A stretch of DNA of 64,000 nt from Opisthocomus hoazin (Eukaryota; Chordata; Aves; Opisthocomiformes; Opisthocomidae). The stretch is taken from contig NC_134415.1 in assembly GCF_030867145.1 (NCBI RefSeq), forward strand, positions 72,817,300 to 72,881,299. Reading direction: 5' to 3'. Below are positions 20,430-32,634 of this stretch, one piece after another. Position 1 is the stretch's first letter, and each line of letters opens with the position of its first letter. The translations under genes and the position numbers were made by a program. The notes under the pieces are model-generated. The model worked only from the letters and a program-made list of their open reading frames with translations, was not told the origin of the DNA and searched no databases.

Positions 20430-23400
20430 ACCTTGCTCTTGTGACAAAACTTGGGGACTAAGTGAAAGAGACTTTCAGTGGTTTAGGAACAAAACCTCAG
20501 CGATTTTCTACATGGTCCAGCCATAGGAAATACAAATAATTATGAATAGTTCCCTAGTAATCATAGATTAGTTTTTGACTGTCATTTGCATTTCTTTCAG
20601 GCTCTTCTAGTATGGCATATCCTTTGGGTGTAGGGCAAGTGATGCTTCTGATGGTTTTTTAATTTAATTTGCCACTTTTTCACTTGTCCTGGGAAAGAAT
20701 TAACCGTTTTCTGCATTAACCCCAGGGATAGAATCCCAATTCCTTTTACCACACAACACAATTTTCATTAGCCTTGATAACCTAAGGGTGGGAACTAGTG
20801 CACCTATTCCTCTTAATCCTTCCCTCCGCTTCCTTTGAAGTACAGAGAGCGACGCAAAGTGCCCTCCTGCAGCTGCTCAGTTTATGTCTGACCCCCTCTT
20901 CTGACCTGCACTCCGGAGACTTCTCAGCTAGCAGCCAGAAAGCCGGGGAGAGTAAGAGCATCACTTGAAACAACGGACCACCAGTCGTTGTTCATGGGGC
21001 CGGAAGGAAACAAGTCCCTTGTCGAAAAATGCTGTGTCCCCAAAGTCTGCACAGAACACCAGCCTTACCGGCGTGTCTCATACAGATGTCCACTAGCCTC
21101 ACGTGTGGAGCCAGCCAAACCCTCCATAATGAATGAGGGGTGTCCATTGCGATTGTCGTGGCGTGGGGCACACGGGGTTGGTGCTGTGCCTGGGCATCAT
21201 CTGTGACTCCCGTCCAGTCTGGGAGTTGTGCTTCCTCCATGCAGTCAGGTATTCAGCAGTGTTTGCCACCCGCAGCCAGACTCTGCAGCCATGGTCTCAC
21301 AGAGCTTCGTGGCCGGCACCCAGGCAGCTGGCAGGCAAGTACATGCAAACTGGCCTTGCTACTCACCTACTTCATCTGAGATGCATCGTATTAAATCTTA
21401 AATGATTTTACCAATATCTTCATGAACTGACAGTGTCTCCTTTCCCAGCAATGACAAGAGGGGAGTTATCTGCTCATATAGATTCTGTTTGTGGAAGCCC
21501 TGAAGCCTTTGCTGATCCTTCCGGTGCAGATGCGTGCACAGAGCCCGGGGAGAGCTCCTTGTGCTCTGCACTCACCGAGGCTTGCTGTGTAGCACCAGCC
21601 TCATGGACGTGGTGTGATATAAAACTCCTGCAAGCAATTCAGTAGCACTGCTGGTAGCTGGACTCTTTGAGGACACTTCTGCCTTGCATCTTCCTCCATG
21701 CAGCACTGTGACCTAGCCCTTGGGAGGTAGCCACTGCAAGAGCCTTCATCATTTAAGCAATCATACCTACGCTGAAGGCTCAGTTCTACCAGGATTTCTC
21801 AACATACTTAGCTAAGACAAGTACCTAGTCTTAAGAAAAATATATTCTTTAACACGTTGCACCACGCTTTGGATGTAAAGCAGGATCTGCTTAAAATGTT
21901 GACGTTCTTTCTGCTGCTTGGATAGATTGCCAAAGTCATCACACCAGGTTTTATGATGGTGAGATCCCACCTGTCTGTGTTAGTGATGATTTGGGAGCAG
22001 GATAAATCAACAGTAGGAAATGTTACATTATTGACACCTTGTGGGGTGAGAAGCCACAGCCAAAAATGTTTTCCATGGCATCTCATACCCTGTATTTGCT
22101 TGTGGATCCTTATGTGAGGGTTGTGTTAATGTCAACAGCTCGTACAAGTCACCTTGATCTATATAAATGCTTTGCTGCTGCTGGAACGGAGATAGCAGTG
22201 TGAAATACACCGACCTGGTGTGCATTTTAGGTTGCTGCACAAGAGACCAGCTTGGAGTTTCTTTTATGCTGTCAGCAGAGTTTGAAGCTTTGAACAGACT
22301 GCATACTCCCTTGTAAGAAGCCTGTGTGACCAAAGATGTCTCTGGAGATTCCTCTCTGAACACACAGGGACTCATTTTTTTTTACACTAAGGTCTTTACA
22401 CCACCCCAGCAGTGTAAGTAGGCACATCTGCATTCTCTGTGCGAGACCTGCTTGAAACATGAAAATGCTGTGGCAAGACATCACTGTGTAATAAGTAATC
22501 TTTGCTTCCAAAGGCCATCCAGGGTGAATGTGGGACTGCTCTAACCTTCAGCCTTTGAATACAGGACACAAAACGTACTTTTGGCTACCTTTCCCCCCTG
22601 TTACATCCCTGCTCCACATGCCCTCAGGCATTCCAAGAATGAGGCTCTCAGCCTGTTCAGCCTTCATTTCATTCAGTCCTTGAAAAAAAAAATCCACTTG
22701 TTCAGAAAAACAAAAAAATGGAGCACCACAAGATGGCCACCAGGCTTCTGTGTTCGGGGCAACGAAGGCCCTGGAACTGCGGAGCATCTTGTACCCATGT
22801 GTGCAGCAAAGGGCAGCAGTGGCACCGGGCCCTAGCCCGCCTGGTACAAAAGCAGATGTAGGCACTCGAAGGCCTTCTAGGTATTGAATCCCATTGAAAG
22901 CCAACGTCCTTCAGGGTCCTAACTCACCTAGGCATTTTGGTAATCGTAGAGTTCTGAAACATATGCGGGGCTACGTTTGAATTAAGGAAATTGAAAATAA
23001 CATGTAGCTGAAGATAGAAGAGATTTCCTCCATTTAGGGACAGCAGACTAGGGTATTCTCAGCACATTTTAACCTTGTTTGAAGCCCTGCTGTGAATCTG
23101 TGTGCAGCTTCGGTCTCAGTGTAATACCAAAATGACCAGATTTTAGTAGCTATTGTGTCAGACGGGATGGTGTTGCTTCAGGGCTGAGTGTGATTTGATT
23201 TTTGGTACTACAGAAAATCCTAATGTCAAATTGGGCAGTAGAATGTTCTAAACTAAAATAATCTCATGCGTCCTCTAGCTCTCTGAGAGATTTGCTGATC
23301 CCCCTAATAAACATAAACTATCTCAGTGCTGTCGGTGAGTCACAGAAAATCACTAGGTTTACTCTATTGATGGGCAGCTCTTTAGAAATCCCAGTTTGAA

Positions 23401-24660
23401 CAAAAGCGATAAATGCCTTATGGAGAAGACACCCAAGCATGCAGCTGCGCAAGCCAGCTGTGACAGAATGGTCCCTGGCACAAAGCACCTGTACGGACCT
23501 GGTCTCGTGCTGCGCGAACGCCATGGCAAGGGCTTTGCTGGAGCTGCAGCACAGGAGATAGGCAAGGTGCAAGGTAGTGCAAGCAGGAGTGGGGAAGATG
23601 TGTTTATACCGTGTCTCTTCTCAGAGCACAGCATAGCTTAGGCAGAGCTCAGGAGCACATTCAGCGGACTTCCTGCCCCTGTAAAAGCTCAACCAGAAGA
23701 ACGCCAGGACAGGCTAACATTAGGGCACAAGTCACGTTAAGGTCTGGTTCTGGTGTCTCTTGCTAATTGGCGGAAACGAAGCGGTCTGTGATCATGCATT
23801 TCATTCTTGTAGACTCTCTCTTAGGTTACAAATTGGTGTGACGTGAGATTAGGAGAGTCCTGGAAAGTAAATACTCGCTAATACCTCATTATGAACTATT
23901 AGACATTTATTTGGATTGGTTTAAGCTGAGAGGACAGCTGGTCTACAATGGTTTGAAGAAAGAAGCAAATGCTACTAAATATCTCCAGGGTCTTCTCTGC
24001 TTCTTAAAGGCATTTGGGGGGGTTGTGATCCATTGTCTGATATTACTGTATCTGCCATTTAGAGGACTCAAGTCAGAGGCTCTCCTCAAAGAATTAGCCT
24101 GCGCTAGAGCCAGCCACCTTCCTGCCTCCCAGTTCTGTTTATTGAAGATGCAGTTATTTTAACTTCCTACCATTAGGCCTTTGGTTATTTTAATATTTGT
24201 CTTTGCTTTCTTTTGTGTTTAAGAGGAGAAAAACTATTTAAAAGCCTCTAAAATGTAACAGAAATATCTGATAATGGGTGTCACTTACAATAGCTGCCTA
24301 GTTATTGTCAAATCAATACAAGGAATCAGCTTTCCGGACTGTTAAAATTTCAGCATGCCGAAATGTAAGGTCATACACTGAGGAAGAAAGAAATACAGTC
24401 TTATAAGTAAGCAACTGACTATTTCAGGGGTAGCAATGAGAGAAATTTAGAAGGCACATGAATAAGCATATGTGCATAAATGGAGAAACGGCACATAGGT
24501 TTAAGGAGATTAGATGACTTGCATTTGACTTGTTGCAACTGATTCTGGAAGACGTGTCTAGATTTGGTGTTCAGAGCAGCCCAGTGAGAATGTTAGCGGA
24601 GCAGAAACACATTCTGCATTAAGGTCCAAGGATTCCATATTATAACAAAGGTAGAGAACG
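20430..24660. other. FABP7 upstream region / intergenic, no gene seen
   Basis: This is 4.2 kb of mixed-composition DNA with no recognisable exon, CR1 copy or RNA gene. Open frames of 60-118 codons occur on both strands without splice or family support. It would hold the distal FABP7 regulatory elements, but none can be identified confidently. Confidence 0.5.
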
Positions 24661-24714
24661 TTTTTTTATTATCACCAATACATTTTTTTTCAGTACTAAA
24701 GGTACAGGTGATCT

Positions 24715-25002
24715 CTAAATGTTGTATTCTCTTTCTGTAGCTCTAGTATACACCATGGAGGCTGTCTTAACAGTTAGTGCGACTGTCTGGAGTTCAGCAT
24801 AATCAGTCTCAAACTTAATTCTTGCAGCATAACAAAAGACAACTTTGCAGTCTGCAGGGCTGGATTTAGGAAACTTTTGGAATAGCTCAATGTACCTTCG
24901 TTCTGTTTGTCCGTACTGAAGCACTCCATCTGCTGCGATATCCTGAAATCGCTCCCAATACCAGCTGAGATTTAGCCGAAAAGTAAAATCAGTTTTATTT
25001 GG
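24715..25002 (-). CDS. Candidate gene, 3'-terminal coding exon
   Basis: A run of 16 or more T followed by ATTTGTAATTCAG forms an acceptor before CCAAATAAAACTG at 25002. The frame stays open for 95 codons to a TAG at 24717-24715. The peptide contains WYWERFQDIAADGVLQYG, RRYIELFQKFP and ADCKVVFCYAARIKF, which looks like real protein rather than translated repeat. The minus-strand AATAAA at 24670-24665 would end the transcript. No homologue is recognised. Confidence 0.5.
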   Translation of the reverse strand, partial: PNKTDFTFRLNLSWYWERFQDIAADGVLQYGQTERRYIELFQKFPKSSPADCKVVFCYAARIKFETDYAELQTVALTVKTASMVYTRATEREYNI

Positions 25003-27196
25003 CTGAATTACAAATAAAAAAAAAAAAAAAACTACCAAGTTTGGAAAACAGATACAAAGTAATAACTCAGCTCATTTACTACCTGTGTTTGGGTATTCCC
25101 AGGGTCCTCCTCTTTTCCACTCAGCTACGGGCTGGCAGGACAGAGTCCCAGCCTGCTGGAGCCAGAAGTGATCCCTTGGATGCAGCTGGAGCCACACTTC
25201 TCTGGGTTTGTCTCCTCTAAATCGGAACCTCTCACCTGGAGCAAACCGTTTCCTCCAAAGTTCTAAACTAGCAGTGGAGTGTTAATGAACTCCTGAGAAA
25301 TGTCTGAATTCCACAGTCTTGATAAGTAATTTAATTAGGTTGTCAGTTTATGGGCCTGTCATCGATGAAAAAATGCCTGACACAGATGAGCCAGAGGTGC
25401 TTTCGACACGAAATCTCATGCTGGGTGACCTAGAGAGAATTACGCACCGAACAATCCATTCAAGGGTGCAACCATATCCCTGCTACAAGTACTGGTTTGT
25501 GACCAAGCATTGAGTCGTTTCTGAGTTTTCATGGGTCTAAATATGTAAACTTCCTGGAACACAAAATTCTAGAGCAACCTCAAGCACTGCAGGGTTAAGA
25601 TAGCTCATTACCAGCTTTAAATAGGGACTAGTACGAAGGCAAACTCGGGGAAAACTTCGGTCATCCCGGCTGTTTGGAGACAGTCCCAGGGAAACAAGTA
25701 AGAGGGGTCTCTTCAGTCTGGTATACAAAACTCCGGTCACTGGAAGATAAGCCTAGAGAAATTTACATTAAAAATGAAGCGCGTATTGGCTCTGAGGAAA
25801 CTTAACCCCTTGACCAACTTTCAAACTGCCTTACTAGTCTTTTTGTCCCTGCAAGTTGTAAACTATGCTAACAACCACAGCTATTAGGCATGATGCAGGA
25901 AGTAATTCAGAGAAGTTCCATATCCTGGATTATGCAAGAAATCACATGAGATGGTCACAATGGGCAAGTCTAAACCAGGAAACTGACAAACACATCACAC
26001 TTGCTGAGCGTAGGTTCCAACCTTGCCAAATCCAGAGTCTGCTATGGGAAAAGATGTAGATATGCACAGGAAGGAAAACAAGCATGTAGTCCCTGCCTGG
26101 ATAATCACAGGACTCACTTTCTGGACTGTACTGCAGCAAGGGGCCAGTGGGGAAGTACAGACACACACACTATTCCTTTCATTCTGTATCTCCATTTGTA
26201 CCCTTTTCAAAAGTTTTCCCCTTCAGTGTGGCAGTGGTAAACATAACCCAGACTCTCTACGTATCACAAGATCCTTAACTAATCTTGTGATAGTTAACCA
26301 AGGCTTCTAACAGCATCTTCCTCCAGACCTTTGAAACTTTCTCGAGCGGGTGATCAGCTCTGCAGCTAGAACTCAGAACAGCCAGAGTCCAGAGGCAGCG
26401 GAGGGTGCAGGAGCGGGCTGGCTTGCACGCACCACAGCTGGCTCAGCTGTTCTGCTAAAAGCAGGGCTATGGAGAGGACACATGGCACAACTGTCACACC
26501 TTGAACCCCAACTCATCGTCCTTTGTCTCCCCTGCCCTTAAATATACTCCTTCTTACATGTCAGCATTTCATTTTATCCTTTATAAATTTACCTAGAAAA
26601 GTCTGCTCATAACGGCCCCATTAAAAAAAAAAAAAGTCAAGAGTTCAAAGGCTGTCTGAAAGAAACTGATTGCAACAATTTCTTACATTGCAACACCATA
26701 TCTATTTGCATAATCACATGCTAGTTTTTGTCTAGAGAAGCTTTCCCTCTCTGAGTGCTCAGGAGAAAGACTATTCAGAGACTGGCTCAAGGCTCTTTAA
26801 TGAGCCTGTCTGGTATATAAGGACTCTACCCGGTACTTGCTGGAAGGAATATGGAATTATTACTTACTGAATATGGAGGCAATTAAAGAGATTAGTTTCT
26901 TATATTGGGGATTTAAAGTACTAACGGCTGGTGCTGGGCGTAAGGAGGTGTGAGCAAACCAAGGGGTGAGCACTGAGGAAAGGAAGCGATGAGAGCTTTG
27001 AATGGAGCCGGGTGAGAGATTCAGAGGGATGGAAGGAATGGGGTGGCATTGTTGAGCAATTCAAGCAGAAGATGGGTACAGACTTGGCGGGAGGAACAGC
27101 CAGGTTCAAAACCTGCAGCTCTCCCGCGAACGCACGTACGGCCGTTTTCTTCTTCACGTCGAGGGCGTTTTTCTTCCACGGCACGCAGGGCACCAT
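24715..27196 (-). CDS. Candidate unrecognised gene between FABP7 and PKIB (proposed 4 exons, 161 aa)
   Basis: I do not recognise this product. The proposed exons are 27196-27140, 26130-26118, 25739-25612 and 25002-24715 on the minus strand. Their lengths (57, 13, 128 and 288 nt) join in phase to 486 nt without an internal stop. Support: a CpG island over the proposed ATG, GT-AG sites at each junction (GTACGT, GTGAGT and GTAATG donors; two good pyrimidine-tract acceptors) and an AATAAA about 45 nt after the stop. The predicted protein is basic at its N-terminus (PWKKNALDVKKK) and mixed, soluble-looking afterwards (SWYWERFQDIAADG, CKVVFCYAARIKF). There is no transmembrane segment or motif I can name. 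The two 3' exons are the better part of the model; the 13-nt microexon and first exon are conjecture. It could instead be a pseudogene or chance frames. Confidence 0.35.
25612..25739 (-). CDS. Candidate gene, penultimate coding exon
   Basis: The acceptor CTTATCTTCCAG precedes TGACCGGAG at 25739; the donor after AAGCTG is GTAATG. The 128 nt read TGVLYTRLKRPLLLVSLGLS and on to CLRTSPYLKL and end in phase 0, which matches the phase-0 start of the terminal exon across a 609-nt intron. The two other frames are closed. Confidence 0.45.
26118..26130 (-). CDS. Candidate gene, possible 13-nt microexon
   Basis: CCCCTTGCTGCAG is a strong acceptor, followed by TACAGTCCAGAAA and a consensus donor GTGAGT. 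The segment starts in phase 0 and ends in phase 1, as the next exon requires (the junction codon becomes ATG). The real exon may be longer at its 5' side, open back to a stop near 26171. Weak on its own. Confidence 0.22.
26262..26292. repeat. Perfect inverted repeat, 11-bp arms, 9-nt loop
   Basis: TATCACAAGAT at 26262-26272 pairs exactly with ATCTTGTGATA at 26282-26292. It lies in a putative intron of the candidate gene. Function unknown. Confidence 0.75.
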
Positions 27197-27660
27197 CGCT
27201 CAGCCCCCGTTGCCTGCGGGAAGCCGGCGGAGGCCGGGGCGGCTGCGGGGACGGCCGCGGGGACGGCCGGGCTCCCTGGGCTAGGCCGGGGGGCAAGAAG
27301 TAATGGTTAATGCGAACAAGCTGCTTGTTTGGCCGGTCAGATGCGGGTGCGACCTGCGTGGCAGGCGCCTCTGAGGGGGACCACAGCTCCGCGGCTCGGC
27401 TGGCACCGAGAGGGTCCGAAGCCTGCCGCTTGCGAGGCGCGGCGAGCCGCGGGGCGGGGAGGGGGCACGGCTGTGAGGAAGGGGAAGGCCCGGCCGTGCG
27501 CCTGGCGCGGGCTCGGGCGCCATCTTGCGCCCGCCGGGCGGGACGCGTTCGGCTGCCGCCTGCCGCCGGCACTGCCCGGGGCCGGCCCGCGTCCCTGCCG
27601 GCCCGGCGGCTGCGGGGCCCTCGGGCTAAAGGTGCCCCTGTCCCCTCAGAAAACTTGTAG
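27120..27660. promoter_or_regulatory. CpG island between FABP7 and PKIB
   Basis: Dense CpG and GC-rich sequence rises out of AT-rich flanks with no known gene assigned to it. It is a likely promoter, most simply for the minus-strand candidate gene ending at 24.7 kb, possibly bidirectional. Confidence 0.65.
27140..27196 (-). CDS. Candidate gene, possible first coding exon in CpG island
   Basis: An ATG in good context (GAGCGATGG) at 27196 opens MVPCVPWKKNALDVKKKTA, ending in phase 0 at a possible donor GTACGT. It lies in the CpG island expected for a promoter. The donor is not ideal and the frame also continues past it, so the exon end is uncertain. Confidence 0.25.
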
Positions 27661-28439
27661 AAAGCTACTTCTGGAACACTGCCGGGGGCTAACAGCGGTT
27701 TACATGCCCCTTCTTTTTACTTACCCCGCTGATGTGTCATTTACAAACGTGCCCAAGGAATCTGGAAAAAATGGCAGTATGTGGAAAGGTTAAACCAGTC
27801 TCTCACAGGTTGGCTTCTCTGCACATTGTACGGCAAGCGCTGGGTTTACAGCATCAGTCACTGCACAGCAGAGTCCCAGGAATAAAGCACTGGCAAGGAT
27901 TGTCTAAACTCTCGCATCAGGGCCCTTTACATTGCAGGGAGTGCTGCATGGATGTTTAATCCAGAACAGCCCACAGGACCCAGGCTTTGTATCAACTGCC
28001 AGAAAAAAACATTTCCATCAAACAGAAGTCTTGCATTAAAATCCGGAGACTTGGCGTTAGGACATGGCACAGGATGGGGCAGAGCAGTGGCCTCCAGGCC
28101 TCCTGTCGCTCCCGGCTATCTTGGGATGTGAACCGGTCCCTGCTGGGCTGAACAGGGCAGTGAACAAAAACAATAAAATAACAGCTCTCATCATTTATTG
28201 CTAATTACTTTCCGGAGCAGAACAGCTTCCGTTGGGGAAGATGAAACAGAGTTCTCCCTAAAAAAGTTCAAAACCAGCCCCTCTGCGGCAGAATTGGCAC
28301 CCTGGCCCAAATCGCAGGGTGGCCACCTCAAGCCGGGTAGGCTGCAAGCCCAACTCGGACACCTGTTCTGTGATGGGGCTTATGGGCTGAAAATGCTTTT
28401 GGCTAGTTTGCTCTCGGTGCCCAAGGCTGGCATCATCCC

Positions 28440-28650
28440 TTCGCCCGTGCGGCGTGAGTGAGTTCCCAGCGAGAGGCCTGGCCCTGCAGAGCGGCGCGAC
28501 GCGCTCCCGCCCTCAGCACGAGGCAGCTGCGCGGGGCAGCGGCGGCGAGGAGAAGGAGCACTGCATGGTGCCGAGCGGCAGCCCCGGGCAGCAGGGAGGC
28601 TTCAGCTGGTGCGGCTGTCCCGAGCCGCTGGGGCCATGTCCTCAGCGACA
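28440..28650. promoter_or_regulatory. Second small CpG-rich patch
   Basis: About 200 bp with many CG dinucleotides lies 0.8 kb from the larger island. It could be an extension of the same promoter region or an alternative first exon. No exon boundary could be fixed. Confidence 0.4.
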
Positions 28651-28659
28651 CGAAACACC

Positions 28660-31600
28660 ACCTGTTTGCCGTCACCCAACTTTCTGAAGGTGCAGGGACA
28701 CCGAGGTGCCAGACCCTTAGCGAAGCCCTTGAAGTGAAGGTCTGGGGTTAGCTGGAGACAGCCTGTACCGCTCATCGGGCCAGCTCGCATGCTCTTCGCA
28801 CTTCTGCTCTCAAGCAGCTGCCACCCAGCTGGGTCTGAGGTCTCTGAAACTGTCTCCCCTGCTTGCTTGCACAGACCACCTGGCAGGGTGAGGGTCCCAC
28901 TAGATGGCAGGACAGTTTAAGCCATTGCTACTTCTGCCCAAACCACCCTGGAGCAAGCGCCCTGGGACCCCAGTGGGCTCAGCCCCACAGGCCTGTCCTG
29001 TGTGGACCCTGGAGGACACACACACCCCCCATGGTGGGTGTGGGGCTTACGCTTACTGAGCACAGCAAATACAGCCTGTGCCAAACCGGTGGGCGAATCC
29101 GTGCTGAAACCTCTGTTCAATTCCTTTTCATTGGCTTTATCACACATACAGCACGAGCAAATAGAAGGAATACGAAGCAGTCCTAAGTAATCTGCTAAAT
29201 CTTGAAATATTCCTCTTTGTACACATGATACATAAAGGATATTTGGAATACATGGTGGTAAAGTGTAGTTTAAACCTCTTCTAGCCACTGCTGTTGTCAT
29301 TTTTAGCTAATGCAAGTGCAGTTGCATTATTTTTTATGATCTCTGTTGTTTGAAAGCTGCACAACAGAGAAGTGGCCACTGTGGGTCAGATCGTAGGTCC
29401 ATATAACTAAATACGATGTCTTGGATAGTGCAAACATATATGATGTTCACACTGGCTAGTCTCCTGGCCTCCAAGCATGGCCTTTCTGAGTTGGGAGAAA
29501 TTTTCTGTATGGTTAGTAACTCATGACTTAGAACTAAAATTAGTTATAATTCACACTGTAGTTAGTGTAAAACCAATCTTTGTCTCCAGTGACAACTAGA
29601 TCTGGCCTGAACATTGCTGTACTATCAATGATTGGAAATTTCTTTTAAAATATACCACCTTGCAAACTGGTTTGCCTCTCATTTCAGCCATCCAAGCTCA
29701 GCCTATGCAGTATTATACCAGAATGATGGTATATGGCACAGGTGGAGATAGCTGTATGAGGAATCATAGCAAATAAGCTTCATTTTAAAAAATGCTTAAT
29801 TATTTCTCTTAATCTTTCTGAAAGAGAACATTCTAATAATCAGTCTCCTACCTCAAAACCTATTTAGTCCTTTACTGCCTTCCAGATAACAAACTGAACT
29901 TTGCTATTCTATAGCAACAAAAATATGCACCTCAGCATGTTCATCCACCTCTTACATGGAGCTTCTGATGGAGGGCTGACCCAAAGAAAATTACCTTCTT
30001 AATCCCAGCTGGAAAAGATTGAGGCTAGTTTTTGGTATATTCAAAGTACCTGAACTGTTTTATATATGCTTAATGAAGTTAAAGGGGTATTTCCTGTCTT
30101 TTTTTTTTTTTCAATATGCAGAGTGGCAAAGAACGTATAACACTCCATTAAATTCTAAAATTTGGAGACAACAGTTACCTTTTTTGCTTGGTACTAAAAT
30201 GAATTTCTTTGCTCTGTGAAAGCCCAGGATAGTGCTGTAAACTGATGAAAAAGATGCTATTACCTGTGCCACACTTGCTAGAATGGAAATTGGGATTAAT
30301 GCATTATAATACCAGATTAGCCTTAATAGAAGTTTGCCATCTAATTTATCAAGGTAATTAAGTGTGTACCTAATTTTAGGCCCTAAGTAGTTCTATTGAC
30401 TTCTGTGAGACTAGTCTGTATTTGAAGTTAAGCATGTTTAAAACACTGCTGATTCAGGGCCGTAACTTTGTTATCCTGTGGATTAAGAGAATGCATTGTC
30501 ATCAATTACCCATTACCTGAGCTAATGGAAGGGTAGTACTGCCTGGACAATGCTTGAACCTAGATAAACTGACTCAGCGAGAAAAGTATTCAGAAGCACT
30601 TAATTTGCTCTTTACAGGCTCAGCCAAAGTTTAGCAGGACTATTACCTGTCCTCAAGATACTAACAAGAAAATGAACCAGAGCTTTCCCAACTTTAGCTG
30701 TGCTTAAGATTGTAGCCCTGCCTAAACCCCAGACTACTGGACAGCACAGCATAGACACCCCCAGACAGCTCTAAAGGAGCTCCTGTCTGCCTGAGTCAAG
30801 CGTAATACAGAACTAATGAATTCTTCTGCACACAAGGTTTACATGGCACAATGTGTCCAGCACAAACCAGTGTTTGTGGTTCTGTTTATACTGATCAGAA
30901 ATATGCAGCTGGCTCAGAACTGGAAAGGTTTATGTGACAAAATCCAGGGCATAATCAGATATTCATCTTCTATATCGGAACTGACTACAAATGAGCTCTC
31001 TCATGCAGCCTGGACTAATAATTGTCTAGACACAAATTGTACATGCGTGTGGCAAAGAAGTATTTCTGCATCTGTAACTCGGTTAATCTACAATTAGGTA
31101 ATACACAGGCAAATGAGGGCTGTATAATACGTGACCCACATATTATAATCAAAAACATTCATCCTGCTTTTAATTGAGTTGCATTTTAAATCTTGCTGTT
31201 AGTCTTCACTTCTTATGCAGCTTTTCTAATTTTCTGTTTAAATTCTTCTTTCTTTGCAGCGTTTTCTCAGTGACAGGTTCATACAGCTCAAGTACAAAGC
31301 AAGCGCCAATTTTCCTGAGTGTTGAGAGCCCTCTGGCTAGTTCTAAGCTGTACATCTGTGAGCAGTTAACTCCGTGTTTGTATATAGCCGTGGAATGGTT
31401 TTCATACAGAGTTTAGCACATTAATAATTTGCTAAATTCAGCTGGTTCATAATTGGTCTTTTAATAGTGAGAAACTTCAAAGCATCTTAGGCTACCAAAA
31501 TACTTACTTTAAGTATCTATTTCTGTAACCCCAATTTCAGTGTCTATATTCTGTAAGAGAAGAATCTAAATATATCCAGTGCTGCAACTGTGAAGGAAGA

Positions 31601-32590
31601 GGAGAATTCCATGTGAGCCATGACCCAGTAGAGCACTTCATCATATGCTCCACTTAAAAGCATATAAGGAAATCTGTTTCAGTAATACTCAGCTACTTGA
31701 TTTCCGTGCGATCATTTTAGCTTCTTAAAATTGAACAATTTCATGTACTGTGATGCTATAAAGGAGGTTGGTGTGTGAGAGTGGGACTGCAACCCACGAC
31801 AAGAGTGTGCACCACAAATATAGTTAGCTCCGAGTCCCTGTCCACTGCAGTTTTCAGCTCTGGTCCACCAGTGTCAGCTAGTTCAGTCTCTCAGACTTTA
31901 AGCCACTTGTTCTGCTCCAGTGGAGTAAGTTATCTTACCTTTCCAAACCTGAAAGTAATTCTGGGATATTATACTTGTTAAATGAACACAGGTAAGTGGA
32001 GGGAACTAAGTGTCAGTTCAGTTGGATGAAACTGAATCCTTTACTGAATGGTCCCCAAAAGACAGTGCGTGAGTAAATGCACAATAGGAGTGGTCGGTGT
32101 GCAGAGAGGCCTCTTACAAGCTCTCTGCCAGCTATAAAATACAGAAATATTTTATAGATGGAATACCAGTCAAAAGTGGAATGTACCCATCAGAGATGTT
32201 TCCTCCACCTGGCTACTGTCCAGCAGAGAGACTGTGTGAGCAAACAGGAGCATTCGATCCTCAGGTCAGGTTTGAAGAAGTACATTAATGGCTGCCGCCC
32301 GACGCTGCAGTAAAGGTACATGCCTGTACCTGAATTTTAGGTCTCCTACAATAAGGGAATGAATGCTAAGTGTTTTCAGGAGCGTGACCTCCATAACAAA
32401 ACAATTCCTTTCAGCAGAGAAAAACGTTTGCTTAAAAATCTTTGTAACCATCTTTGTAACCATGACAGTGGTTGAAACATCTTAATTGTCAGCAAACAAT
32501 AAAGCAAAAACCAGATGAAATCAAAGAAATATGTATTATGGGGTTTTAAGTCTTGTCATACAGAAGAAACATCAAGGAATCAACACAAGA
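28660..32590. other. Intergenic DNA between the CpG islands and PKIB 3' end
   Basis: Mostly AT-rich, with short open frames only. No CR1 copy, exon or RNA gene was recognised. A short tandem duplication of ATCTTTGTAACC lies near 32438-32461. Confidence 0.5.
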
Positions 32591-32634
32591 CAGAAAAGAT
32601 GATAGCTATTTAATTTCCACAGTTAAACAATTTT

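Noticed and set aside
27021-27572. Minus-strand 183-codon open frame
   Set aside because: A CpG-island composition artefact, rich in Arg, Pro and Ala. The ATG at 27196 in another frame is a better candidate start.
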